Of a stretch of 64,000 bases of DNA, positions 1 through 7,693 are shown in pieces. The first letter of the stretch is position 1. Each line of letters opens with the position of its first letter. The stretch is from positions 186,001 to 250,000 of the forward strand of contig CAMPOT010000001.1 in the NCBI GenBank assembly GCA_946892665.1, written 5' to 3'. The notes beneath the pieces were generated by a model, which worked only from the letters and a program-made list of their open reading frames with translations, had not been told where the DNA came from and ran no database searches. This DNA is from Chryseobacterium sp. Marseille-Q5410 (GTDB lineage: Bacteria > Bacteroidota > Bacteroidia > Flavobacteriales > Weeksellaceae). Made by a program: the position numbers and the translations under genes.

Positions 1-767
1 GGAATCACACCGCTGTAGCAAAAGGAAAACTTTCATCTGATGAAAAAATGATTGAAAATCCAAAGGTAATTTTTCGCGCAACACCAACTTATGATGGTGA
101 TAAACATTATGGAAGTCGCATTGCTTTCGATAAAGACGGTTACCTTTTTGTAAGTACGGGAGAGCGTTCCGATCTTGAAACCCGACCATTTGCACAGAAA
201 CAGGATTCTTATTTAGGAAAAATTTTAAAAATTACCAAAGACGGAAAACCGGCACCTGGAAACCCAAACCTTGCGGGCTGGAAACCCGAAATCTTTTCTA
301 CTGGCCACCGAAATCCGCAGGGAATGACGATTGATGAAAAAGGACAGATTTGGGAAGCTGAAATGGGTCCAAGAGGCGGTGATGAAATCAACTTAATTCA
401 ACCTGGCAAAAATTACGGCTGGGGCGATGTAACATACGGAATGGAGTACAATGGTAAGAAAATCAACAATGGGACCACAAAGAAAGAAGGTACAGAACAG
501 CCCGTTTATTATTGGGATCCGTCAATATCAATGAGCGGAATCACCTTCTACACGGGTAATATCGACGAATGGAAAAACAATTTGATGATTGGTTGCCTTA
601 GCGGACAAAAAATTATTCGGTTGGTGATCAAAGACAACAAAGTGATTGGTGAGGAATGGCTCCTGGAGGATAAAAACGATCGAATTAGAGACGTACTCAA
701 TGGAAACGACGGAAATTTGTACGCAGTTTCAGACAGTGGAAAACTTTACAAAATATCTAAAAAATAA
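1..767 (+). CDS. PQQ-dependent soluble sugar dehydrogenase, C-terminal part (5' truncated)
   Basis: The frame is open from base 3 to the stop at 765-767, so the gene begins left of the window; the ATG at 48 is internal. The visible part matches the glucose/sorbosone dehydrogenase beta-propeller family (aldose sugar dehydrogenase type), which oxidises aldoses in the periplasm with PQQ. Counting from the internal Met, family motifs are HYGSRIAF (20-27), STGHRNPQG (84-92) and EMGPRGGDEINL (105-116), followed by a KNYGWG stretch. The C-terminus ends normally in a lysine-rich tail. The gene is convergent with the next one, with only five bases between stops. Signal peptide and PQQ-contacting residues upstream cannot be seen. 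The family is confident; the substrate is not known. Confidence 0.85.
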   Translation, partial: NHTAVAKGKLSSDEKMIENPKVIFRATPTYDGDKHYGSRIAFDKDGYLFVSTGERSDLETRPFAQKQDSYLGKILKITKDGKPAPGNPNLAGWKPEIFSTGHRNPQGMTIDEKGQIWEAEMGPRGGDEINLIQPGKNYGWGDVTYGMEYNGKKINNGTTKKEGTEQPVYYWDPSISMSGITFYTGNIDEWKNNLMIGCLSGQKIIRLVIKDNKVIGEEWLLEDKNDRIRDVLNGNDGNLYAVSDSGKLYKISKK

Positions 768-772
768 AAGAA

Positions 773-1285
773 TTATTCTTCCAGATAAACCAAATGATTA
801 CCGTGGTCTTCTTCCAAGTTGGTGAGGATTTTCGCGGTTTTCAACTTTTCGAAAAGTCGATCGATAATAAATTTTTTCTCGAAAAATTGTCGGTGAATAC
901 CTGTAAGCATTTCAATAAAAAGATCGATTCCGACTTGGTTGTTGTGCAAATCCATTTTCTTTTCCAACGGTTCATTAGGAAATAATTCTTCGTGCAAATC
1001 AGTCATTTCTTTACAGAATTTTAAAGCTTTCTGAGGCGAGGAAATTTTACAGCAATACATCATGATAAGCGCTGACCATAATGCATGCCTGAAAGAATTC
1101 CCCACTCCATTGCTGGAGCTGCTATTCGGGAAGAATTTTTGAGCGAGGGTAAAACTTTTTACCGTAGCATAAAATCCTAAAATCGAAAATAGGGGATGTG
1201 GAACAACTAATTTTAAAAGCATCAAAAGCTTTTGAAAGCTAAGCGTTCTTAGAGTATTGAAAAGTATTTTTGCAATTTTTCTCAT
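773..1285 (-). CDS. DUF6973-like hypothetical protein
   Basis: This 170-residue protein has no assigned function. The N-terminus is basic with a hydrophobic stretch (about residues 18-45) that could associate with a membrane. Two blocks typical of the DUF6973 type are visible: NGVGNSFRHALW (59-70) and MDLHNNQVGIDLF (111-123). The His, Asn and Asp residues in these blocks could form a small active site, but that is inference. The end is acidic (NLEEDHGN). It lies downstream of accD on the same strand, separated from it by a hairpin at 1289-1320, so it is probably transcribed separately. The start ATG at 1285 is the only good one. Confidence 0.6.
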   Translation of the reverse strand: MRKIAKILFNTLRTLSFQKLLMLLKLVVPHPLFSILGFYATVKSFTLAQKFFPNSSSSNGVGNSFRHALWSALIMMYCCKISSPQKALKFCKEMTDLHEELFPNEPLEKKMDLHNNQVGIDLFIEMLTGIHRQFFEKKFIIDRLFEKLKTAKILTNLEEDHGNHLVYLEE

Positions 1286-1288
1286 AAT

Positions 1289-1320
1289 AGAAATCTCTCC
1301 TGATTAGGAGAGATTTTCAT
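1289..1320 (-). terminator. Hairpin downstream of accD
   Basis: A perfect 11-bp stem (1291-1301 with 1306-1316) with a 4-base loop lies 19 bases after the accD stop and just before the DUF6973 start. The T-run after the stem is interrupted on the minus strand, so termination may be partial. Confidence 0.55.
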
Positions 1321-1338
1321 TGATTTGTTACAATTTTT

Positions 1339-2187
1339 TTAGTGTACCAAAAGGTTCACTGTTTTGGAAACTTTTTCTTTGATTTCCGTTCTTTTCACGA
1401 TGAAATCTACAAAACCTTTTTCCTGCAAAAACTCCGAAGTTTGGAAACCTTCGGGAAGATCTTTTCCGATCGTTTCACGGATTACTCGTGGTCCTGCAAA
1501 TCCAATCAAAGCGCCTGGTTCTGCCATAATAATATCGGCAGTCATAGCAAAAGACGCGGTAATTCCACCAAAAGTAGGATCACATAAATAAGCGATGTAT
1601 AACAATCCGGCTTCTGAAAGTTGAGCCAATTTAGCCTGAACCTTCGCCAGTTGCATTAAGGAATAAGTCGCTTCTTGCATTCTGGCACCTCCAGATTGAC
1701 AGATGATCATATAAGGAAGCTTATGTTCAATACAATAATCTACTGCTCTTCTAATTTTTTCGCCCATTACAGAACCTAAAGAACCTCCGATAAATGCGAA
1801 ATCCATGCAGGAAACTACCATTTCGGTTCCGTTTACTTTTCCTACAGCAGTTCGGATCGAATCGGTGAGTTTGGTTTTTGCTTTTACTTCTTTAAGACGG
1901 TCGGTATAAGACTTGGTATCTTTAAAATTAAGCATATCGACACTTTCTACTTCCGCATGAAGCTCAGTATAATTATTATCGTCAAAAAGGATGGAGAAGA
2001 ATTCGTTACTTCCAATTCTCACATGAAAACCATCTTCCGGAGAAACATAATTATTTGCTTTAAGTTCCTCATGCTCAATTATTTTACCGGTTGGCGTTTG
2101 ATGCCACAGACCTTTCGGCACATCTTTTTTATCCTCGGTGGAAGTTGTAATATTTTTTGCTTTTCTTTTAAACCAGTCGAATGCCAT
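1339..2187 (-). CDS. accD: Acetyl-CoA carboxylase carboxyltransferase subunit beta, zinc-ribbon-less
   Basis: AccD pairs with AccA to transfer the carboxyl group from carboxybiotin to acetyl-CoA, the first step of fatty acid synthesis. The 282-residue product has the crotonase-like carboxyltransferase core: SGGARMQEA (165-173), [13 protein letters not shown] (203-215) and [14 protein letters not shown] (223-236). In the standard bacterial enzyme the N-terminus holds a four-cysteine zinc ribbon. Here the equivalent region (about 26-60, starting [11 protein letters not shown]) has no cysteine at all, so the ribbon is lost or metal-free. accA is not in the window. A consensus -7 box lies 28 bases upstream of the start codon. 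Confidence 0.95.
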   Translation of the reverse strand: MAFDWFKRKAKNITTSTEDKKDVPKGLWHQTPTGKIIEHEELKANNYVSPEDGFHVRIGSNEFFSILFDDNNYTELHAEVESVDMLNFKDTKSYTDRLKEVKAKTKLTDSIRTAVGKVNGTEMVVSCMDFAFIGGSLGSVMGEKIRRAVDYCIEHKLPYMIICQSGGARMQEATYSLMQLAKVQAKLAQLSEAGLLYIAYLCDPTFGGITASFAMTADIIMAEPGALIGFAGPRVIRETIGKDLPEGFQTSEFLQEKGFVDFIVKRTEIKEKVSKTVNLLVH

Positions 2188-2215
2188 TTCTTAGAAAATT
2201 TAGATTTCAGGTGTG

Positions 2216-2223
2216 CAAATTTA
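2216..2223 (-). promoter_or_regulatory. Bacteroidota -7 box for accD
   Basis: On the minus strand this reads TAAATTTG, an exact match to the TAnnTTTG box of Bacteroidota promoters, 28 bases before the accD ATG. No clear TTG is seen at the -33 position. Confidence 0.45.
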
Positions 2224-2282
2224 TGGTATAAGTTCTAAACTTTCGTGTATTTTTAAACTTATCCTATTAAATTTGAAAAAAA

Positions 2283-3353
2283 TTAGTTCAAAGTATTTAC
2301 GTTATTTAGATCTTCAAAAGCCTGCACCAATCTTTTGCTGAAGGTCTCTTCGCCTTTTCTTACCCAAACTCTAGGGTCATAGAATTTCTTATTTGGCTTT
2401 TCTTCACCTTCCGGGTTTCCGATTTGAGTTTTCAAATACTCAAAATTATTAACCATATAATCTCTGATACCTTCGGTATAAGCAAACTGTAGGTCTGTAT
2501 CAATATTCATTTTTATTGCACCATAACTGATGGCCTCTCTGATTTCTTCAACGGTAGAACCAGATCCACCATGGAAAACGAAATTCACGGGTTTGTCACC
2601 TAAGCCGAATTTCTCCTGCACATATTTTTGCGAGTTATCTAAAATTTTCGGTGTCAATTTCACGTTACCTGGTTTGTAAACTCCGTGAACGTTTCCGAAC
2701 GCAGCTGCGATGGTAAAATTAGGAGAAATCGCTTTTAATCTTTCGTAAGCATAAGCAACTTCGTCCGGTTGGGTATATAATTTAGAAGAATCTACTCCAG
2801 AATTATCAACACCATCTTCTTCGCCACCTGTTACCCCCAATTCGATTTCCAGGGTCATTCCCATTTTTGCCATTCTTTCGAAATATTTACAAGAAATATC
2901 AAGGTTTTCTTCGATTGGCTCTTCAGACAAATCAATCATGTGAGATGAGTACAAAGATTTTCCGGTTTGCGCGAAGAATTCTTCGTTTGCATCCATCAAT
3001 CCATCAATCCAAGGCAATAATTTTTTAGCACAGTGATCAGTATGAAGAATTACCGTAGCTCCGTATGCTTCAGCTAAAGTGTGGATGTGTTTTGCACCAG
3101 CAATTGCGCCTAAAATAGCCGCTTTTTGTCCATCATTACTTAAACCTTTTCCTGCGTTGTAAGCAGCACCACCATTAGAGAACTGAATAATTACCGGAGA
3201 ATTCAATTTTGCTGCAGTTTCCATAACTGCGTTTACGTTACTAGATCCGATAACATTTACGGCCGGAAGCGCGAAGTTATTTTCTTTTGCATAATTAAAA
3301 ATTTCTGTAACCAATTGACCTGTGGCAACACCTGCCGGAAAACGTCTGCTCAT
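2283..3353 (-). CDS. fbaA: Class II fructose-bisphosphate aldolase
   Basis: This zinc enzyme splits fructose-1,6-bisphosphate to glyceraldehyde-3-phosphate and dihydroxyacetone phosphate in glycolysis, and runs in reverse in gluconeogenesis. With the start at 3353 (MSRRFPAGVATG) it has 356 residues, the usual length of the class IIA (E. coli FbaA) type. Visible motifs are HTDHC (104-108, catalytic Asp106 and zinc ligand His107), the HMIDLSEEP block (138-146), ELGVTGGEEDG (171-181), NVHGVY with His222, and FHGGSGS with His260, the other zinc ligands. An upstream in-frame ATG at 3395 would add 14 residues unlike the family, so 3353 was chosen. It stands alone between accD and nadK. Confidence 0.95.
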   Translation of the reverse strand: MSRRFPAGVATGQLVTEIFNYAKENNFALPAVNVIGSSNVNAVMETAAKLNSPVIIQFSNGGAAYNAGKGLSNDGQKAAILGAIAGAKHIHTLAEAYGATVILHTDHCAKKLLPWIDGLMDANEEFFAQTGKSLYSSHMIDLSEEPIEENLDISCKYFERMAKMGMTLEIELGVTGGEEDGVDNSGVDSSKLYTQPDEVAYAYERLKAISPNFTIAAAFGNVHGVYKPGNVKLTPKILDNSQKYVQEKFGLGDKPVNFVFHGGSGSTVEEIREAISYGAIKMNIDTDLQFAYTEGIRDYMVNNFEYLKTQIGNPEGEEKPNKKFYDPRVWVRKGEETFSKRLVQAFEDLNNVNTLN

Positions 3354-3392
3354 AATAAAATTATTTTTGTGTATTTTGAATAGGTAAAAATA

Positions 3393-3400
3393 CAAAAATA
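3393..3400 (-). promoter_or_regulatory. Bacteroidota -7 box for fbaA
   Basis: Minus-strand TATTTTTG matches TAnnTTTG exactly, 39 bases before the chosen fbaA start. This also supports 3353 over 3395 as the start, since the longer ORF would begin inside the box. The -33 element is not clear. Confidence 0.4.
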
Positions 3401-3505
3401 ATGATGATTATAAAGGAAGCTAGGGCATGTATTTTAAATAATGACGTTTATTATTGAGAAATTCGTGGTGCGAAATGAAACGATTTTGATATGGAAAAAG
3501 ACGGA

Positions 3506-4372
3506 TTAGTTTCGTTTGTCTTTTCCCCAAAGCAATTTCTGGCGGATGGTTTCGAAGAAATTCAAATTATTCGGAAGAACAAGCAAAATTTGGAAGCGGG
3601 CTTTTCTAAGTACGATTTCCACATCGGTTCCCATGTGGATCAGCCTGGAATCCAACGATAAGGAGTACTGAGGGACACGGCTTTCAACTTTTAATCTAAT
3701 TTCAACATCGTCATTTAAAATCAACGGACGAACATTCAAATTATGTGGGGCAATTGGTGTGATGACAAAATTTTCATTGTTGGGTGTGATGATGGGTCCA
3801 CCGCAACTCAATGAATAAGCTGTGGAACCGGTTGGTGTAGAAATAATGACTCCATCTCCCCAAAAAACATTTAAAAATTCCCCATTAATATAGGATTCCA
3901 CGGTAATCATGGCGGTAGTCTCCTTTCGCGAAATGGTAATATCATTTAGAGCATAAGGAAAAAACATCGATTTGTTGGGCGAAACAACTTCTATAACCGA
4001 TCTTTTGCTGATTTTCACTTCCCCTCTGATGATTTCATCGAGTTCCAGAAAAACTTCTTCTTTGCTGAAACTTGCTAAAAATCCAAGTCGTCCCGTATTA
4101 ACTCCTACTACCGGAATTTCCAGATCCTGTACAAATAAAATAGAGTTTACGATGGTTCCGTCGCCTCCAAAAGTAAAAAACAGGTCAACTTTTTTCTCTT
4201 TCAAGTCTTCTTTTCGGGTAAAAGTTTCGAAAATTTTAGAGAATTGCATCGCATTGGCCATTTCATCATACAACACCGCTTGGACTCCACGTTTTTCTAA
4301 TTCAGAGACAAATTTACTCAGATACAAAAAGGTATCTAAATCGCTTTTTTGGGAATAGATCGCTGCCTTCAT
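3506..4372 (-). CDS. nadK: NAD kinase
   Basis: NAD kinase phosphorylates NAD to NADP in the cytoplasm. The 288-residue protein has the signature FGGDGT (68-73), where the GGDG loop binds the phosphate donor, the NDI element near residue 143, and the STPTGSTAYSLSCGGP block near 178-193. The length is normal. It lies two bases after the CBS-domain gene on the same strand, so the two are almost certainly co-transcribed; this pairing is common in Bacteroidota. No promoter separates them. Confidence 0.95.
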   Translation of the reverse strand: MKAAIYSQKSDLDTFLYLSKFVSELEKRGVQAVLYDEMANAMQFSKIFETFTRKEDLKEKKVDLFFTFGGDGTIVNSILFVQDLEIPVVGVNTGRLGFLASFSKEEVFLELDEIIRGEVKISKRSVIEVVSPNKSMFFPYALNDITISRKETTAMITVESYINGEFLNVFWGDGVIISTPTGSTAYSLSCGGPIITPNNENFVITPIAPHNLNVRPLILNDDVEIRLKVESRVPQYSLSLDSRLIHMGTDVEIVLRKARFQILLVLPNNLNFFETIRQKLLWGKDKRN

Positions 4373-4374
4373 TC

Positions 4375-5028
4375 TTAAAATTCCAGGTATTTTTGGAAAA
4401 ATCCGAATCTGTCTTTCAACAGATCTTCTTTTTCATCATCATAATATTTTTGTACAACGCTGTAGCCATATCGCTCGAAAGTCTCATCAATAGAGCTTGG
4501 ATTTTCGGTGCTGATTTTAAGGGTAATCTGTATGAAATCTTCACCAATTAAATTGATAAAGCATCCGTAAACTTTGCCGTTATTGGATTCCACAATTTTG
4601 CAAATTTCAGTCATCGAATAATGTCTTCCATTTGTTTGAATCGTAAGAATAGCGCCGCTTTCTGAAAAAAGTGGGTATTTCGAAAACTCACAAAAAATAT
4701 CGTCGCAGGAGATATATCCCAAATATTTTTCGTTTTTGGAAATAACTGGGACAACATTGGAATTAAAAGTATAAAAAAGCTTGATAGAATCCAGTAAATT
4801 ACCATCATCGAAAATTGCGAATTTTTCATAATGCAACTCCAAACTTGCCAAATTACCTTCCGGGCTTTCTTCGAGAAAAGACTGACTAATCGCGCCTTGG
4901 TAAACTCCTTTTTTCTTCACAAAAATGTGTGAATACCCGAATTCTTTAGCCATTTCATTAGCATCTTCTATCAAATCCGTTGAATTGAAAACTGGATAAT
5001 CTTTGGAAATGTATTCTTTGATAAACAT
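4375..5028 (-). CDS. CBS domain-containing protein
   Basis: This 217-residue soluble protein contains a CBS pair in the N-terminal half, with the second motif near residues 75-118 (NVVPVISKNEKYLGYISCDDI). The C-terminal half (about 125-195) resembles an ACT-like regulatory fold. CBS pairs usually bind adenosine nucleotides, so an energy- or nucleotide-sensing role is plausible; its position two bases before nadK suggests control or support of NADP synthesis, which is inference. The start ATG at 5028 follows a 173-base intergenic region that also carries the candidate small RNA in the opposite direction. Confidence 0.8.
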   Translation of the reverse strand: MFIKEYISKDYPVFNSTDLIEDANEMAKEFGYSHIFVKKKGVYQGAISQSFLEESPEGNLASLELHYEKFAIFDDGNLLDSIKLFYTFNSNVVPVISKNEKYLGYISCDDIFCEFSKYPLFSESGAILTIQTNGRHYSMTEICKIVESNNGKVYGCFINLIGEDFIQITLKISTENPSSIDETFERYGYSVVQKYYDDEKEDLLKDRFGFFQKYLEF

Positions 5029-5100
5029 TAGGCTAATTTAGGAAAATATTAAAGACCTGAAGGAATTTATGAAATAATTTAAAAATATTGAAAAAATATC

Positions 5101-5132
5101 TTGCATGGTATGGAAACAATTATATATCTTTG
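5101..5132 (+). promoter_or_regulatory. Promoter of candidate small RNA
   Basis: TTG at 5101-5103, then exactly 21 bases, then TATCTTTG at 5125-5132. This is the complete Bacteroidota consensus (TTG, 17-23 nt, TAnnTTTG) and has the same spacing as the tRNA promoter at 7273-7304. It points away from CBS-nadK and toward the 3' end of the EamA gene, where no + strand protein gene exists. Confidence 0.6.
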
Positions 5133-5137
5133 TCACC

Positions 5138-5206
5138 TTTCATTTTTACTTTTTATTAGATTTATTTCAAACTGCAACGCTCACAAGGCTTTGCAGTTTT
5201 TTTATT
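5138..5206 (+). ncRNA. Candidate small RNA, about 66 nt
   Basis: A consensus promoter at 5101-5132 places the transcript start near 5138. The only transcript it could make before a stop signal ends in a strong intrinsic terminator: a 9-bp stem (5169-5177 with 5191-5199), two further G-C pairs inside, and a run of seven T at 5197-5203. The unpaired leader (about 5138-5168) is rich in U and poor in G. The last bases overlap the stop codon of the opposite-strand EamA gene, so it could also act as an antisense to that 3' end. No family is recognised. Inferred from sequence only. Confidence 0.45.
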
Positions 5207-6086
5207 TTACTTTTACAGGCATCTGTCGCAGAAAAATAAGTCCTGCAAGAATAATTACTCCTCCGAAACCTTGCATTATCGTTAATTTTTCACCATCCAA
5301 TATCCCCCAAATTATGGCAACGATTGGCATCAACAAAGTAACCGTTGACGCAAACAATGGTGTAGAAACGCTTAATAGTCTATAATTAAGCATCATCGCC
5401 AATCCTGTTCCGAAAACCGATAGCAACCTCACAAACCCGAGTCCAACCAACAGATTATTATCCATTTTTAATTCATTAAAGAAGCCCGCAAAAACCAAAG
5501 CAATAAATGAGGGAAAAATCAAAACTAAAGAAAATACGTAAGCAGATAAAATTTTTGCAGGAATATCACTAAGTTTCGATTTCACGGTAGTTGTACTAAT
5601 GGCATAAAGCAATGTTGCCAATAACAATAACAAAATAGGAATAAGCTTGAACTCCCCACCCTCTCCGCCTGAAAAAGCAAGAATACAAGCTCCGGAAAAG
5701 CTGATCAACACTCCAATAATTTGCCTCTTGGTGGTTTCGAATTTCCATAAAAGCGCTCCTACAATAATAACGAAAATCGGCATCATCGAATTGATAATTC
5801 CTGCAATACTGCTGCTAACTTCGGTTTCTGCAATCGGGAAGAGAAACATCGGAATAAAATTTCCGGTAATTGCGGCGAGAATCAGCCATTTCAAATTTTT
5901 CTTGCGAAATTTACGGATATTCTTAATGGCAACCGGAAGCAAAACGAGTCCGGCAATTAGTACTCTTAGCGCTCCGACTTCGTAAGGATTAAAATGATCG
6001 AGCGATTTTTTGATTAAAATAAATGAGGAACCCCAAATTAAGGAGAGTAATGCCAATAAAATCCATTTTTCTTTTTCGGGATTCAT
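5202..6086 (-). CDS. EamA/DMT-family transporter
   Basis: This 294-residue inner-membrane protein has two repeats of about five transmembrane helices, the layout of the drug/metabolite transporter superfamily (EamA, RhaT-like). The first repeat begins with the typical LSLIWGSSFILIKKSL (14-29) and the second ends with IWGILDGEKLTIMQGFGGVIILAGL (about 259-283). Such proteins export or exchange small metabolites, but the substrate cannot be read from sequence. The start overlaps the aat stop by four bases (ATGA), so the two genes are translationally coupled. Downstream lies the hairpin shared with the candidate small RNA. Confidence 0.85.
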   Translation of the reverse strand: MNPEKEKWILLALLSLIWGSSFILIKKSLDHFNPYEVGALRVLIAGLVLLPVAIKNIRKFRKKNLKWLILAAITGNFIPMFLFPIAETEVSSSIAGIINSMMPIFVIIVGALLWKFETTKRQIIGVLISFSGACILAFSGGEGGEFKLIPILLLLLATLLYAISTTTVKSKLSDIPAKILSAYVFSLVLIFPSFIALVFAGFFNELKMDNNLLVGLGFVRLLSVFGTGLAMMLNYRLLSVSTPLFASTVTLLMPIVAIIWGILDGEKLTIMQGFGGVIILAGLIFLRQMPVKVK

Positions 6087-6727
6087 GAAAATTGTCTTTT
6101 TAAAATTTTTAAATATTCTTTTTTAGGAATCATTTTAGCTCCCAAACTTTCCAAATGTGCAGAATGTATTTGGCAATCAACAAGTTCTATATCCTTATTA
6201 TTTAAGATAAAATGAATAAAGCCGGCTTTCGAAGCATTGCTTACTTTGGCAAACATACTTTCGCCACAGAAAACATTCCCAACCTGAACCCCATAAAACC
6301 CACCAACCAATTCGCCGTTCTGCCACACTTCGATGCTTTTAGCAAAACCAAGTCGATGAAGAATGCCGTAGGATTCGATAAAAAGATCAGAAATCCAAGT
6401 TCCGTCCTGATCTTTTCGGTACGCATTTTTACACGCCTGCATTACCTCTTGGAAACATTGGTTTTCAGTAAAAGAAAAAATCCCATCCCGCAAGATTTTC
6501 TTCATGGATTTTGAAACTTTCAATTCTTCAGGAAAGAGAACAAAGCGGGGATCGGGACACCACCATAAAATTTCCTCGCCTTCATTAAACCAAGGAAAAA
6601 GTCCCAGTTGATATGCAAACAGAACTCTTTCCGGTGACAAATCTCCACCAACAGCTAATAAACCATCTGTAGAATTGATCAACGCCGGATCCGGGAAAGA
6701 GATATCATCGGGATCAAGAAGAACCAT
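6083..6727 (-). CDS. aat: Leucyl/phenylalanyl-tRNA--protein transferase
   Basis: Aat adds Leu or Phe from aminoacyl-tRNA to the N-terminal Arg or Lys of proteins, marking them for ClpS/ClpAP degradation (N-degron pathway). The 214-residue product has the family blocks FPDPALINSTDGLLAVGGDLSP split around residues 10-31, GLFPWFNEGEEILWWCPDPR around 42-61, and GELVGGFYGVQVGNVFCGESMF around 136-157. Length is normal. It is the first gene of a two-gene unit with the EamA transporter (4-base overlap). ClpC further right in the window is a possible downstream protease partner family, but ClpS is not visible here. Confidence 0.95.
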   Translation of the reverse strand: MVLLDPDDISFPDPALINSTDGLLAVGGDLSPERVLFAYQLGLFPWFNEGEEILWWCPDPRFVLFPEELKVSKSMKKILRDGIFSFTENQCFQEVMQACKNAYRKDQDGTWISDLFIESYGILHRLGFAKSIEVWQNGELVGGFYGVQVGNVFCGESMFAKVSNASKAGFIHFILNNKDIELVDCQIHSAHLESLGAKMIPKKEYLKILKRQFS

Positions 6728-6739
6728 GTGTTGGGAAAA

Positions 6740-6776
6740 TTAAATCCCGCCCTTTAAAAAAAGCAGGATTTTATTA
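6740..6776 (-). terminator. Hairpin between DUF3127 gene and aat
   Basis: An almost perfect 9-bp stem (6742-6750 with 6763-6771, one mismatch) lies 18 bases after the DUF3127 stop and just before aat. The following minus-strand sequence is T-rich (ATTTAATTTT). Confidence 0.5.
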
Positions 6777-6793
6777 CAGTGTGTTTTTCGAAA

Positions 6794-7177
6794 TTAAAAT
6801 GGCAGATCATCATCTTCTTCTGCGAAAACATCGGTTTTATTTTCAGAAGAAGTACTTCCGCTATTTTGTGATCTGGCCTCTACGGGCTCATTAAAATTAC
6901 CACCTTCAACTTTTTCAAGTCTCCAACCGGTAATTGAGTTGAAATATCTCACTTCACCTTGCGGAGAAGTCCATTCTCTTCCTCTGATATTGATACTCAC
7001 CTTCACTTTGTCACCCTCTTTGTAGGTATTTAGCAAATCGACTTTATCCTGCAAAAATTCCACATTTATAGGTTGCGGATATTGCTCTTCGGTAAGGATT
7101 ACCATTTCTCTCTTCTGAAAACCGCTTGCAAATGTCTGAATATCAGATATTTTTTTGATTGTTCCTTGTAATTCCAT
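6794..7177 (-). CDS. DUF3127 OB-fold-like protein with an SSB-type acidic C-terminal tip
   Basis: The 127-residue protein belongs to the DUF3127 family of Bacteroidota, whose function is not established. Residues 1-90 look like a small OB-type beta-barrel (GTIKKISDIQTFASGF, then KEGDKVKVSINIRGREW at 53-69). Residues 91-116 are a low-complexity Ser/Asn/Glu linker, and the protein ends in FAEEDDDLPF. This last part is strikingly like the C-terminal tip of single-stranded DNA-binding protein (DDDIPF in E. coli SSB), the docking site for many DNA repair and replication proteins. The whole layout (OB domain, flexible linker, acidic tip) is that of SSB, yet the OB part is not a canonical SSB. A DNA-maintenance role is inference. 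A near-consensus -7 box lies at 7195-7202 on the minus strand. Confidence 0.75.
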   Translation of the reverse strand: MELQGTIKKISDIQTFASGFQKREMVILTEEQYPQPINVEFLQDKVDLLNTYKEGDKVKVSINIRGREWTSPQGEVRYFNSITGWRLEKVEGGNFNEPVEARSQNSGSTSSENKTDVFAEEDDDLPF

Positions 7178-7272
7178 AATTGATTATTAAAGGTGTAAAA
7201 GTAATAAATAAAGAAGAGAAAAAGAAAATAGAAGATCAAAAAATAAAAAAAAGTAAAAAAATTAAATTTTTC

Positions 7273-7304
7273 TTGTTTTAAAAAATAAAAAGTCATTATA
7301 TTTG
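7273..7304 (+). promoter_or_regulatory. Promoter of the tRNA cluster
   Basis: TTG at 7273-7275, 21 bases, then TATATTTG at 7297-7304 gives a full match to the Bacteroidota consensus. The first mature tRNA base is 30 bases after the -7 box, leaving a short 5' leader for RNase P to remove. Confidence 0.75.
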
Positions 7305-7333
7305 CACTCACAAAAAAAGAGAAGAAGATATTT

Positions 7334-7415
7334 GCGGATGTGGTGTAATTGGTAGCCACGCCAGACTTAGGATCTGGTGCCGTGAGGCGTGGGGGTTCGA
7401 GTCCCTTCATCCGCA
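7334..7415 (+). tRNA. tRNA-Leu(TAG)
   Basis: Eighty-two bases with a 7-bp acceptor stem (GCGGATG with CATCCGC), long variable arm as expected for a class II tRNA, anticodon stem CCAGA/TCTGG and anticodon TAG at 7368-7370, and a GGTTCGAGTCC T-arm. It reads CUA leucine codons. The 3' CCA is not encoded. Confidence 0.95.
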
Positions 7416-7423
7416 CTTTTTTT

Positions 7424-7496
<73 letters not shown>

Positions 7497-7505
7497 CATC
7501 CACTT

Positions 7506-7589
7506 GCCTTGGTGGTGGAACTGGTAGACACGCAGGACTTAAAATCCTGTATCCGCAAGGATGTACGGGTTCAAGTCCCGTCCGAGGTA
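7506..7589 (+). tRNA. tRNA-Leu(TAA)
   Basis: Eighty-four bases with a long variable arm, acceptor stem GCCTTGG/CCGAGGT, anticodon stem CAGGA/TCCTG and anticodon TAA at 7540-7542, T-arm CGGGTTCAAGTCCCG. It reads UUA, a very common leucine codon in AT-rich genomes. CCA is not encoded. Confidence 0.95.
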
Positions 7590-7592
7590 CAT

Positions 7593-7634
7593 AAACGCTG
7601 TTAATCTTAATGATTTTCAGCGTTTTTTATTTTT
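7593..7634 (+). terminator. Terminator of the tRNA cluster
   Basis: Stem AAACGCTG (7593-7600) with CAGCGTTT (7618-7625) and a following T-run (TTTTTTATTTTT). It ends the Leu-Gly-Leu transcript just after the third tRNA. Confidence 0.75.
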
Positions 7635-7693
7635 AAATTTACTGTTTCGGCAAACCTTTTGTTGCTTCAATGGCATCAAAATCATACAACATT

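Noticed and set aside
3354-3395. Longer start of fbaA at 3395
   Set aside because: The 14 extra residues are unlike the family and the -7 box lies within them.
5101-5385. 94-codon + strand frame beginning at 5101
   Set aside because: It begins inside the promoter and runs through a terminator into antisense of the EamA gene.
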